From NCBI GenBank assembly GCA_030838265.1, contig JAUTXA010000048.1, positions 1 through 6,288 on the forward strand: a DNA stretch of 6,288 nucleotides. Reading direction: 5' to 3'. A program made the translations under genes and the position numbers. Under the pieces are notes generated by a model. That model saw nothing but the letters and a program-made list of their open reading frames with translations. It did not search any database and had not been told where the DNA came from. This DNA comes from Actinomycetota bacterium (GTDB taxonomy: Bacteria > Actinomycetota > Acidimicrobiia > Acidimicrobiales > BP-101). Positions 1 through 5,760 of the stretch are shown here, in pieces; the stretch's first letter is position 1, and each line of letters opens with the position of its first letter.

Positions 1-428
1 GGGGCCCACGACTCGATCTGGGCCCGGTGGTAGGCGGCGCCCTCGTCGGGCGTCAACAGCTCGCCGGGGTTGTAGCCGTCGCCGCGGGGACCGATACATC
101 CGCTGACGACGAGCTCGACGTCGGGAAACTCCGTCCCCGCCTGGCGGAGAAAGGCGACGGCATCGCGGTTGACGTGATCGAGACGGGCGGTGTCGTACCC
201 GAGACGGGCGCCCCAGTCTCGGTTGGCCCGCCACGTCGGCGTTTCGACGACGATTCCCGTGCCGGCCTCAGCGGCCACCCGCAGGTGGTCTCGGACGTAC
301 TCGGCCAGCAGAGCGCGGCCCGTCGGCTCCTCGAGGAGCGGGAAGGCGGCGAAGTCAGGGAGCTCGACGCCGCGGAGGAACACCAACCACGTCTCGAGCC
401 CGCTATCTGTCAGCACTGCGGTGGTCAT
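1..428 (-). CDS. Homocysteine S-methyltransferase family protein (N-terminal part, cut by the window edge)
   Basis: Reading the minus strand from ATG at 428 gives 142 uninterrupted codons running off the left edge, so this is the N-terminal half or less of a protein usually about 300 residues long. The start VLTDSGLET (residues 5-13) matches the family's substrate-loop opening (D-G/S-G-L/M-E-T). A second hallmark, SGCIGPRGDGY (109-119), is the conserved G-C-I-G-P-R-G-D-x-Y loop of the TIM barrel. Family members transfer a methyl group from donors such as S-methylmethionine or betaines to homocysteine, with zinc held by cysteines in the C-terminal half. Those cysteines lie outside the window, so the donor and catalytic competence cannot be judged. 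There is no signal peptide; it is cytoplasmic. It follows the small exported-protein gene after 24 nt and may be cotranscribed, but a TAGGCT box (437-442, minus strand) 8 nt before the ATG could drive its own leaderless transcript. No clear ribosome binding site is visible. Confidence 0.85.
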   Translation of the reverse strand, partial: MTTAVLTDSGLETWLVFLRGVELPDFAAFPLLEEPTGRALLAEYVRDHLRVAAEAGTGIVVETPTWRANRDWGARLGYDTARLDHVNRDAVAFLRQAGTEFPDVELVVSGCIGPRGDGYNPGELLTPDEGAAYHRAQIESWA

Positions 429-452
429 GCAAGGCGAGCCTAGGAAGCTGGC

Positions 453-650
453 CTACTCAGGCGACGGGCCGCACCACATCGAGACGTACTCGAACATCGG
501 GTTGCCGTTCGAGTCGTAGACGTTGATGTTGCCGCACTGGTCGCGCCGCACCGAGGGCAGGTCGGCCCGGGCGTGGGCCGCGGGGGCGAAGGCGGCGAGG
601 CCGGCGAGAGCGAACAGGGTGGCCAGAGCGAGGGAGATCTTCTTGCGCAT
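453..650 (-). CDS. Small exported protein with two cysteines, function unknown
   Basis: This 65-residue protein is not one I recognise. The N-terminus is a textbook Sec signal peptide: MRKK positive region, hydrophobic stretch over residues 5-23, and a likely signal peptidase site after AHA (25-27). The predicted mature chain has only 38 residues and holds exactly two cysteines, C39 and C60, which could form one disulfide. It also contains the polar, turn-rich segment NVYDSNGNP (43-51) and aromatic residues (F53, Y55, W59). There is no lipobox, so it should be secreted rather than lipid-anchored. The gene lies inside longer antisense-frame open frames, but the signal peptide, ATG start and stop (TAG, complement of 453-455) together make it credible. 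It is divergent from the RnfD-like gene and upstream of the methyltransferase gene. Its role cannot be inferred from sequence. Confidence 0.72.
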   Translation of the reverse strand: MRKKISLALATLFALAGLAAFAPAAHARADLPSVRRDQCGNINVYDSNGNPMFEYVSMWCGPSPE

Positions 651-656
651 CGGAGC

Positions 657-687
657 AGTATGCCCGATCTGCCCGGGTTGATGGCAA
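657..687 (-). promoter_or_regulatory. Candidate promoter for the small exported protein (leaderless transcript)
   Basis: On the minus strand, CATACT (complement of 657-662) resembles a -10 box and TTGCCA (complement of 682-687) resembles a -35 box with one mismatch to TTGACA. The spacer is 19 nt, slightly long. Only 6 nt separate the -10 box from the ATG at 650, so transcription would begin at or next to the start codon. No Shine-Dalgarno sequence precedes that ATG, which fits a leaderless mRNA. This is a hand prediction. Confidence 0.4.
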
Positions 688-692
688 ACCTT

Positions 693-706
693 GGAGGACC
701 GGGAGG
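693..706 (+). promoter_or_regulatory. Ribosome binding site deciding the start of the RnfD-like gene
   Basis: Two purine-rich Shine-Dalgarno-like stretches, GGAGG (693-697) and GGGAGG (701-706), precede the ATG at 711; the second sits 4 nt before it. No such site precedes the earlier in-frame ATGs at 573, 660 and 681. Starting at 573 would also overlap the divergent small gene. The ATG at 720 remains possible. Confidence 0.6.
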
Positions 707-710
707 CACA

Positions 711-2369
711 ATGACGGCGATGACCGCCGCCGTGGTGACGCCACCGCCACCGCCACCCTCGCCCGCCATGGCCGGCCAAAGACGGTGGGGCCGCTACCCC
801 GTCGTCCTGCCCACCCGCCACGACCCCCGGCTGCAGCTGGCCGCGATCATCATCACCCTGCAGGTCCTGGGCCAGACCGTCCTGCGCTTCCAGCTCTCGA
901 TCGCCCAGATCCTCATTGCGGTCCTCACCTGCGGCCTGCTCGAGGTGGCCATCACCCTCTGGCGGCGGCGGATCATCATGTGGCCGGCCAGCGCCCTCCT
1001 CACCGGCAACGGCGTGTCGTTCATCCTCCGAGTGCCGGGCACCGCCCACGGCGACTGGTGGAGCACGCGCGGCTGGTGGATCTTCCTCGTCACCGCGGCC
1101 GTCTCGCTGCTCTCGAAGTACGTGATCCGCCCGGGCGGCCGGCACATCTTCAACCCGTCGAACATCGGGCTCGTCGCCTGCTTCCTGGTCCTCGGCTCGC
1201 GCCGCACCGAGCCGCAGTACCTGTGGTGGGGGCACCTCTCGCCCGGCCTCGTCGCCACCCTCGCCGTGATCGTCGTCGGGGGCCTGCTCCTCACCCGCCG
1301 TGTCCGGATGCTGCCGCTGGCCGTCGCCTTCTGGGTCACCTTCGCGGCGAGCGTCGGGCTGATCGTGGGCCTCGGCCACTGCATGCAGGCGCCCTGGCAC
1401 CTCGGGCCCGTCTGCGGGACGGGCTTCTGGACGGTCGTCGTCCTCTCGCCCGAAGTCCTCGTCTTCCTCTTCTTCATGATCACCGACCCCAGAACGGCGC
1501 CGGAGGGGCCGCTGGCCAGGCTGGCCTACGGCGCGGCGGTCGGCTTCCTGGCCGCCCTCTTCCTCGCGCCGCAACGGACCGAGTTCGCCACCAAGGTCGC
1601 CATCCTCTTGGCCCTCGCCGTCGTCTGCGCCGCCGTCCCTGCCGTGCGCGGGGTGGCGCACCGGGCAACGTCCGCGTCACTCACGTGGCCGAGTCGCCTC
1701 CTTCTCGCTGCCGCCAGCGCCAATCTCGCCGTGGCCCTGCTGGCCACCGCGGCGGCTCCGGCCAAGCCTCTGCATCGAGTGGCGAGCGCCAGCACGCCGG
1801 CCGGGACGTGGTTCTCGACGCCCACCATCCCCGACAGCGTCGACTACCGCGCCTTCGGGCGGTCCGGCCCGACGTCGAGCGAACCCACCACCACGACGTT
1901 GCCGCCCCCGCCCATCCCCCACGTGGCCGGGCCCTTGCCCCGCATCACCATCACCGCATCGGCCCGGGCCGCCAACCCGGCCGTCACCACGGCCGCAGCC
2001 CGACAAATCATCACCGACCTCATCGACGACTTGGCGGCAGAGCGCCTGGCCCTCGCCACCAACAACCAAGACCTCGCCATCGAGGTCAACAACAACCCCC
2101 GGCTGGCCCGGCTCATCTGGGCCATCCACGTCCACGGGCTGACGGGCACCACCGAGGTGCGCGACTTCCACTTCGACCGGGTCACCATCGGGCTGAACAA
2201 GCCGGCCGGCAGCTCGCAGGACTCCCCGCAGCTCGCCGTCCAAGCGGTGGGGACGGTCACCGTCTCGACCATCGACGGCTACGGCGCCAGCCACCCCGGC
2301 CCGCCCCAGGCCTTCCGCGGCACCTTCCTCGTCACCGAGACCAACCGCTACGTGATCGACGGGGTCTGA
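711..2369 (+). CDS. NqrB/RnfD-family membrane protein with an added extracytoplasmic C-terminal domain
   Basis: 552 residues. After a proline-rich N-terminus (six prolines at 11-16), residues 41-348 hold about eleven hydrophobic segments. Family landmarks are SALLTGNGVSFILR (94-107), GRHIFNPSNIGLV (143-155) and FMITDPRTAP (255-264), typical of the NQR2/RnfD/RnfE membrane family, including stand-alone actinobacterial members and UnbU-like proteins. NqrB and RnfD carry covalent FMN on a threonine in an S-G-A-T motif; I find no such motif, so flavinylation is doubtful. Charged loops (RRR 85-87, RRVR 196-199) suggest an inside N-terminus and an outside C-terminus. Residues 349-552 are extra: a Ser/Thr/Pro linker (TTTTLPPPP, 393-401) and a soluble domain from about 409 to 552 that I cannot assign. 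C224 and C235 lie in one predicted outer loop. No other Rnf/Nqr subunit is adjacent. It may move electrons across the membrane or only share the fold; the family call is firm, the function is not. Confidence 0.82.
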   Translation: MTAMTAAVVTPPPPPPSPAMAGQRRWGRYPVVLPTRHDPRLQLAAIIITLQVLGQTVLRFQLSIAQILIAVLTCGLLEVAITLWRRRIIMWPASALLTGNGVSFILRVPGTAHGDWWSTRGWWIFLVTAAVSLLSKYVIRPGGRHIFNPSNIGLVACFLVLGSRRTEPQYLWWGHLSPGLVATLAVIVVGGLLLTRRVRMLPLAVAFWVTFAASVGLIVGLGHCMQAPWHLGPVCGTGFWTVVVLSPEVLVFLFFMITDPRTAPEGPLARLAYGAAVGFLAALFLAPQRTEFATKVAILLALAVVCAAVPAVRGVAHRATSASLTWPSRLLLAAASANLAVALLATAAAPAKPLHRVASASTPAGTWFSTPTIPDSVDYRAFGRSGPTSSEPTTTTLPPPPIPHVAGPLPRITITASARAANPAVTTAAARQIITDLIDDLAAERLALATNNQDLAIEVNNNPRLARLIWAIHVHGLTGTTEVRDFHFDRVTIGLNKPAGSSQDSPQLAVQAVGTVTVSTIDGYGASHPGPPQAFRGTFLVTETNRYVIDGV

Positions 2370-2411
2370 GCAAGCGGGTGCGGCGGGCGCCGGAGGCACG
2401 AAACGGTCCGG

Positions 2412-2417
2412 TACCCT
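2412..2417 (+). promoter_or_regulatory. Candidate -10 box for the carrier-protein operon
   Basis: TACCCT fits the TAnnnT pattern of high-GC Gram-positive -10 elements and lies in the 118-nt gap before the five-gene operon. No convincing -35 box is visible 16-19 nt upstream. If used, transcription would start near 2424 and the leader would contain the stem-loop at 2433-2460. Confidence 0.3.
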
Positions 2418-2432
2418 CTGCGCACGGGAACG

Positions 2433-2462
2433 ACGCCCGTCCCGGCAACGGGGCGGGCGTTT
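2433..2462 (+). terminator. Stem-loop with GCAA tetraloop and short T run: terminator or leader hairpin
   Basis: Arms 2433-2444 and 2449-2460 pair over 12 consecutive positions (eleven Watson-Crick, one G-U at 2440/2453) around a GCAA loop (2445-2448), a stable GNRA-type tetraloop. TTT (2460-2462) follows on the plus strand; the complementary orientation has no T run. The position, 64 nt after the RnfD-like stop codon, suits an intrinsic terminator for that gene. The T run is short, so it may be a weak terminator, or an attenuator or stabilising hairpin if transcription starts at about 2424. The predicted ribosome binding site at 2477-2483 lies outside the stem and is not masked. Confidence 0.55.
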
Positions 2463-2487
2463 CCGGCGAGTGTCCCGGTGGGGTGTG

Positions 2488-2748
2488 GTGACTGCTGACG
2501 AACTGGATGCCGAGGTGCGGACGGTGCTGGCCGAGCACGGGAAGTTGGCCGTCGACGCCCACGCCCTCGACGCCGACGCTGACACCTACCGGGCCGGGAT
2601 GACGTCGCACGCCAGCGTCAACGTCATGCTCGCTCTCGAGGACGCCTTCGACGTCGAGTTCCCCGAGCGGATGCTCAACAAGCGCACCTTCGCTTCGGTG
2701 TCGGCCATCCGGGCCGCGGTGGCCGAGCTCACCAGCGGCGCGGCCTGA
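2488..2748 (+). CDS. Stand-alone acyl carrier protein, predicted partner of the amino acid:[carrier protein] ligase
   Basis: 86 residues from GTG at 2488, chosen because GGTGGGG (2477-2483) lies 4 nt upstream; GTG at 2470 or 2485 would add six residues or one. The fold is the small four-helix carrier protein. Aligning the helix II segment VMLALEDAFDVEFPE (46-60) with fatty-acid ACPs places S40 at the phosphopantetheine attachment position. The surrounding motif is T-S-H rather than the usual D-S-L. The segment GMTSHASVNVMLALED resembles carriers associated with truncated seryl-tRNA-synthetase-like ligases. An amino acid would be held as a thioester on the arm attached to S40. It is the first gene of a coupled operon: its TGA shares one base with the ATG of the flavoprotein gene. 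The required phosphopantetheinyl transferase is not encoded in the window. It acts in the cytoplasm. A role in general fatty acid synthesis is unlikely given the neighbours. Confidence 0.88.
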   Translation: MTADELDAEVRTVLAEHGKLAVDAHALDADADTYRAGMTSHASVNVMLALEDAFDVEFPERMLNKRTFASVSAIRAAVAELTSGAA

Positions 2749-3908
2749 TGACCGGGCGCTCGGCGAGCGATCTCGTCCGCAAGGCGGCCAAGGTGGCCGA
2801 CGAGGTGGCGGGGCCCGCGGCCGACGACGTCGACCGCCAGGCCCGCTTCCCCCGCGAGGCGGTCGACGCCCTGCGGGGCGAAGGCCTGCTCTCGGCCCTC
2901 GTCCCCGCCGAGCTCGGCGGTGGTGACGACGACCTGCAGGCGGTGTCCGAGGCCGTCACCGCCCTGGCCCGGCACTGCGCATCGACGGCGATGGTCTTCG
3001 CCATGCACCAGATCCAGGTGGCGTGCATGGCCCGCCACCGGGGCCACCAGCTGCTCGACGACTACATGGCTGAGATCAGCGCCGAGCAGCGCCTGCTCGC
3101 CTCGGCCACGACCGAGATCAACATCGGGGGCGACGTCCGGTCGAGCTCGTGCGCGGTCGAGCGCGACGGCGAGCGCTTCACCCTGGCCAAGACCGCAACG
3201 GTCATCTCGTATGGCGAGTATGCCGACGCCGTCCTCACCACCGCCCGCCGCGACCCGGAGGCGCCGCCCAGCGACCAGGTCCTCGTCCTGTGCCGGGCCG
3301 ACGAGGTCACCCTCGAGCCCATCAGCGGCTGGGACACCCTCGGCTTCCGCGGCACGTGCAGCCTGGGATTCAAGCTCACCGCCGCGGGCGACGTCGGCTG
3401 CATCCTCCCCGACTCCTTTGGCGACATCTCGGCCCAGACCATGCTCCCCGTCTCCCACATCCTGTGGGCGTCGGTCTGGCTGGGCTTGGCCCAGGAGGCC
3501 GAGGCCCGGGCCCGCAAGTTCGTGCAGAAGGAAGCGCGGAAGAACCCGAGCCACCCGCCGCCGTCGGCTCTGCGCCTGGCCGAGCTGACCGCTGTCCTGC
3601 AGCAGATGACGCAGCTGGTGCGCGCTGCGTCCCGCCAGTTCGACGAGCAGGCCGACGACCGCGAGGCCCTGGCGTCGATCGGCTTTGCCATCTCGATGAA
3701 CGCTCTCAAGGTGGCGGCGGCCGACCTCGTCGTCGACGTCGTCAACCGGGCCATCGTCATCTGCGGGATGGCGGGCTACCGCGAGGATTCGCCCTTCTCC
3801 CTGGGCCGCATCCTGCGCGACGCCCACGGGGCCCAGGTGATGATCAACAACGACCGCATCAACGCCAACAATGCCCAGATGCTGCTCGTCCACCGAGGTA
3901 GCGAGTGA
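2748..3908 (+). CDS. Acyl-CoA dehydrogenase-fold flavoprotein, probably acting on a carrier-bound substrate
   Basis: 386 residues, the normal length of a single-domain acyl-CoA dehydrogenase. The N-terminal helical domain (about 1-110) contains GLLSALVPAELGGG (46-59). The central beta domain carries the family's flavin/substrate motif WDTLGFRGTCS (195-205). The C-terminal helical domain has GMAGYREDSPF (340-350) and RDAHGAQ (357-363). By hand alignment with medium-chain acyl-CoA dehydrogenase (RDAKIYQIYEG), the catalytic glutamate position is I366. The alternative glutamate used by isovaleryl- and long-chain enzymes aligns with S236. Both general bases therefore seem absent. Family members use FAD to oxidise Calpha-Cbeta bonds of thioesters; relatives in natural product pathways oxidise carrier-bound aminoacyl groups, and others are flavin monooxygenases. 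The gene overlaps the carrier gene by 1 nt and the ligase gene by 4 nt. The natural substrate is therefore inferred to be an aminoacyl-carrier thioester. The exact reaction is unknown. Confidence 0.85.
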   Translation: MTGRSASDLVRKAAKVADEVAGPAADDVDRQARFPREAVDALRGEGLLSALVPAELGGGDDDLQAVSEAVTALARHCASTAMVFAMHQIQVACMARHRGHQLLDDYMAEISAEQRLLASATTEINIGGDVRSSSCAVERDGERFTLAKTATVISYGEYADAVLTTARRDPEAPPSDQVLVLCRADEVTLEPISGWDTLGFRGTCSLGFKLTAAGDVGCILPDSFGDISAQTMLPVSHILWASVWLGLAQEAEARARKFVQKEARKNPSHPPPSALRLAELTAVLQQMTQLVRAASRQFDEQADDREALASIGFAISMNALKVAAADLVVDVVNRAIVICGMAGYREDSPFSLGRILRDAHGAQVMINNDRINANNAQMLLVHRGSE

Positions 3909-4807
3909 CCGACGCCGCCGTCGCCTTCCGCGACGAGCTGGTGGGGCGGGGCCTGTTGGTGGCGACCGGCGTCGATGGCCTCTACGGCCGGGGTGAGCAG
4001 TTCGAAGCAGTGGTCGAAGCCGTCGACCGGCTCGTCGTCGAGGCGGCGCGGGCCGACGCGCCAACGGTGCTTCGCTTCCCGCCCGTGATGCCCCGCTGGG
4101 TCTTCGAGCGCACCGACTACTTGCGCTCGTTCCCCAACCTCACCGGCGCGGTGCAGACCTTCGCCGGTGACGACAAGGCCCACGCCGCCCTGCTGGCCGA
4201 GCTCGAGGGTGGCGGCGACTGGTCGACCCATCTCGAGCCCGCGGGCGTCGTCCTGTGCCCCGCCGCCTGCCACCCCCTCTACCCGATGCTGACCGGTCGC
4301 CAGCCCGAGGGCGGGCGCTACTTCGACGTCTACGGCTATTGCTTCCGCCACGAGCCGGCCATCGACCCGGCCCGCATGCAGGCGTTCCGCATGCACGAGA
4401 TCGTCTACGTCGGCGACCCCGACGGGGCCCAGGCCCACCGCGACCGTTGGGTCGATCGAGGCCTCGAGCTGCTGGGCGGCCTCGGCCTGGCCGTCGAGGC
4501 GGTCGTGGCCAACGACCCCTTCTTCGGACGGGTCGGACGCATGCTCGCCGCCAACCAGCGCGACGAAGCCCTCAAGCTCGAGGTGGTCACGCCGGTCGTG
4601 GCCGAGGGACCCACGGCGATCATGTCGGCCAACTGCCACCGCGATCACTTCGGCATCCCGTTCGCCATCGAGTCCTCGACGGGCGAGGTGGCCCACAGCG
4701 CCTGCGTCGGCTTCGGGATGGAGCGGATCACCCTCGCCCTCCTCCACACCCACGGCCTCGACGCCGCGGCGTGGCCGGCCGCCGTGCGGTCGACCCTCTG
4801 GCCATGA
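3905..4807 (+). CDS. Amino acid--[acyl-carrier-protein] ligase (truncated class II seryl-tRNA-synthetase-like enzyme)
   Basis: 300 residues containing only a class II aminoacyl-tRNA synthetase catalytic core. The N-terminal coiled-coil tRNA-binding arm of true seryl-tRNA synthetase (usually about 420 residues or more) is missing. Motif 2 is YCFRHE (145-150) with R148, continuing to FRMHEIVYVG (161-170). Motif 3 is GFGMERITLALL (269-280) with R274. The expected zinc ligands of this family, Cys-Glu-Cys, are best matched by C122 (in PAACHPLYP), E165 (in RMHEI) and C267 (in SACVGFG). Characterised homologues such as Bradyrhizobium Bll0957 make an aminoacyl-adenylate and transfer glycine or alanine to the phosphopantetheine of a small carrier protein, not to tRNA. 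The amino acid used here cannot be read from sequence. GTG at 3905 is chosen because it overlaps the preceding TGA as GTGA; the gene's own stop overlaps the next ATG as ATGA. The partner is almost certainly the carrier at 2488-2748. Confidence 0.93.
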   Translation: MTDAAVAFRDELVGRGLLVATGVDGLYGRGEQFEAVVEAVDRLVVEAARADAPTVLRFPPVMPRWVFERTDYLRSFPNLTGAVQTFAGDDKAHAALLAELEGGGDWSTHLEPAGVVLCPAACHPLYPMLTGRQPEGGRYFDVYGYCFRHEPAIDPARMQAFRMHEIVYVGDPDGAQAHRDRWVDRGLELLGGLGLAVEAVVANDPFFGRVGRMLAANQRDEALKLEVVTPVVAEGPTAIMSANCHRDHFGIPFAIESSTGEVAHSACVGFGMERITLALLHTHGLDAAAWPAAVRSTLWP

Positions 4808-5760
4808 GCACCCAGCTCCGACCCATCGACGCCCGCGCCTACGAGTCGCACGTCCTCCATGCGACCGAGCGCAGCTGGACCGAGACCAACTGCTACGTCG
4901 ACCTGTGGATCGAGGTGCTCCACGCCCTCGGGGCCGAGCCCCTGGCCGCGTGCGCCTTCACCCTGAGCGCCGGCTTCGAAGCCGATCAGTGGACATTCAT
5001 CAAGGTGCCGCCCGAGGACCTGCGCTCGCTGTTCGGCATCGAGATCGGCGAGCTGGCGGTGTGGCGGCCCATCCCCGACCACATCGACGAGCACCTCGGC
5101 GCCGGGCAGCTGCTCACCGTCGAGGTCGACTCGTGGTTCCTCCCCGACACCCAGGGCACCTCGTACCGGAGCGAGCACGTGAAGACGACGATCGTCCCCC
5201 AGATGATCGATCGGGACGGGCGGCGACTCGGCTACTTCCACAACGCCGGCTACTTCGAGCTCGAGGGCGAGGACTACGCCGGCCTCTTCGCACCGGTCGC
5301 CCTGCCGCCCTACGTCGAGCTGGTGAAGCTCGACCGCTTCGACCCGCGGCCTTCCGACCTGGCGGCTCGCTCGGCCGTGTTGGCGGCCGAGCATCTGGCC
5401 CGGCGGCCGTCGTCGAACCCCGTCGCCGAGATGGCGGCCCGGCTGCAGGCCGACCTGCCGTGGTTGGTCGAGCAGGGTCTCGACGCCTTCCACCAGTACG
5501 CCTTCGTCACCGTCCGTCAATGCGGGGCGTGCGCCGAGCTGGCCGCGTCGTATGTCGAGTGGCTTGAAGCCTCGGCCGACCTCGCCCCGTCGAAGGCGGC
5601 GCAGTCGCTGCACGCCCTGGCCGACGGGGCCAAGTCGCTGCAGTTCGGTTTGGCCCGGGTGGCGCGGGGACGTCAGTACGACATCGCGCCGGCGCTGGCC
5701 GAGATGGAGCGCTCGTGGGACGACGCCATGGCCGAGCTCGGCCGTCACCATGGAGGCTGA
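4804..5760 (+). CDS. DUF1839 family protein, possible papain-like acyltransferase
   Basis: 318 residues, cytoplasmic, no membrane segments. I recognise it as DUF1839 from ETNCYVDLWIEVLHALG (27-43), DQWTFIKVPPEDL (61-73), GTSYRSEHVKTTI (118-130) and GYFHNAGYFEL (143-153). The family has no established function that I know of. The order of elements resembles papain-like BtrH-type proteins, which move an acyl group from a carrier protein to an amine acceptor: a cysteine starting a helix (C30, in TNCYVDLW), an LFGIEIGEL segment (76-84), a strand ending VEVDSWFLPD (106-115), a histidine (H125, or alternatively H146) and a following polar residue (N147). This would suit an operon producing an aminoacyl-carrier thioester, but it is inference from pattern and context. 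The remaining third, about 200-318, is helical, with C240 and C243 in a CGAC pair. The gene overlaps its neighbours by 4 nt and 11 nt. Confidence 0.85.
   Translation: MSTQLRPIDARAYESHVLHATERSWTETNCYVDLWIEVLHALGAEPLAACAFTLSAGFEADQWTFIKVPPEDLRSLFGIEIGELAVWRPIPDHIDEHLGAGQLLTVEVDSWFLPDTQGTSYRSEHVKTTIVPQMIDRDGRRLGYFHNAGYFELEGEDYAGLFAPVALPPYVELVKLDRFDPRPSDLAARSAVLAAEHLARRPSSNPVAEMAARLQADLPWLVEQGLDAFHQYAFVTVRQCGACAELAASYVEWLEASADLAPSKAAQSLHALADGAKSLQFGLARVARGRQYDIAPALAEMERSWDDAMAELGRHHGG

Noticed and set aside
573..710. N-terminal extension of the RnfD-like protein from ATG 573
   Set aside because: The extension is Gly/Glu-rich, overlaps the divergent small gene and its promoter, and lacks a ribosome binding site; ATG 711 has a good one.
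732..760. Short CCACCG-type tandem repeat
   Set aside because: It is explained by proline codons of the proline-rich N-terminus of the RnfD-like protein; too short to call a repeat element.
453..1661. Long minus-strand open frame of about 400 codons
   Set aside because: Its upstream part is an antisense shadow of the RnfD-like gene, with low-complexity Arg/Asp/Gly/Glu composition typical of high-GC antisense frames. Only its last 65 codons, beginning with the signal peptide, look real.
2370..2487. Riboswitch or small RNA in the gap before the carrier gene
   Set aside because: Only one simple hairpin is visible, with no multi-helix junction or recognisable aptamer consensus; a terminator or leader hairpin is the simpler reading.
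785..2491. Plus-strand open frame of about 570 codons in a second frame of the RnfD-like gene
   Set aside because: His/Pro/Arg/Gly-rich frameshift shadow without membrane segments or motifs; the other frame carries all RnfD-family landmarks.
1677..2585. Minus-strand open frame of about 300 codons opposite the RnfD-like C-terminus
   Set aside because: Low-complexity composition, no recognisable motif, no ribosome binding site, and it lies opposite a well-supported gene and the carrier-protein start.
2586..4064. Minus-strand open frame of about 490 codons opposite the flavoprotein gene
   Set aside because: The plus strand encodes a clear acyl-CoA dehydrogenase-fold protein; the antisense product is Arg/Gly/Asp-rich with no family signature. 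The GC bias at third positions explains the lack of stops.
4255..4803. Upstream in-frame extension of the DUF1839 gene
   Set aside because: The extension is an Arg/Pro-rich shadow of the ligase gene. The DUF1839 similarity begins right at the ATG at 4804, which forms an ATGA overlap with the ligase stop.
3905..4807. Canonical seryl-tRNA synthetase for translation
   Set aside because: It lacks the tRNA-binding coiled-coil arm, is only 300 residues long, and sits in an operon with its own carrier protein, matching the carrier-charging family instead.
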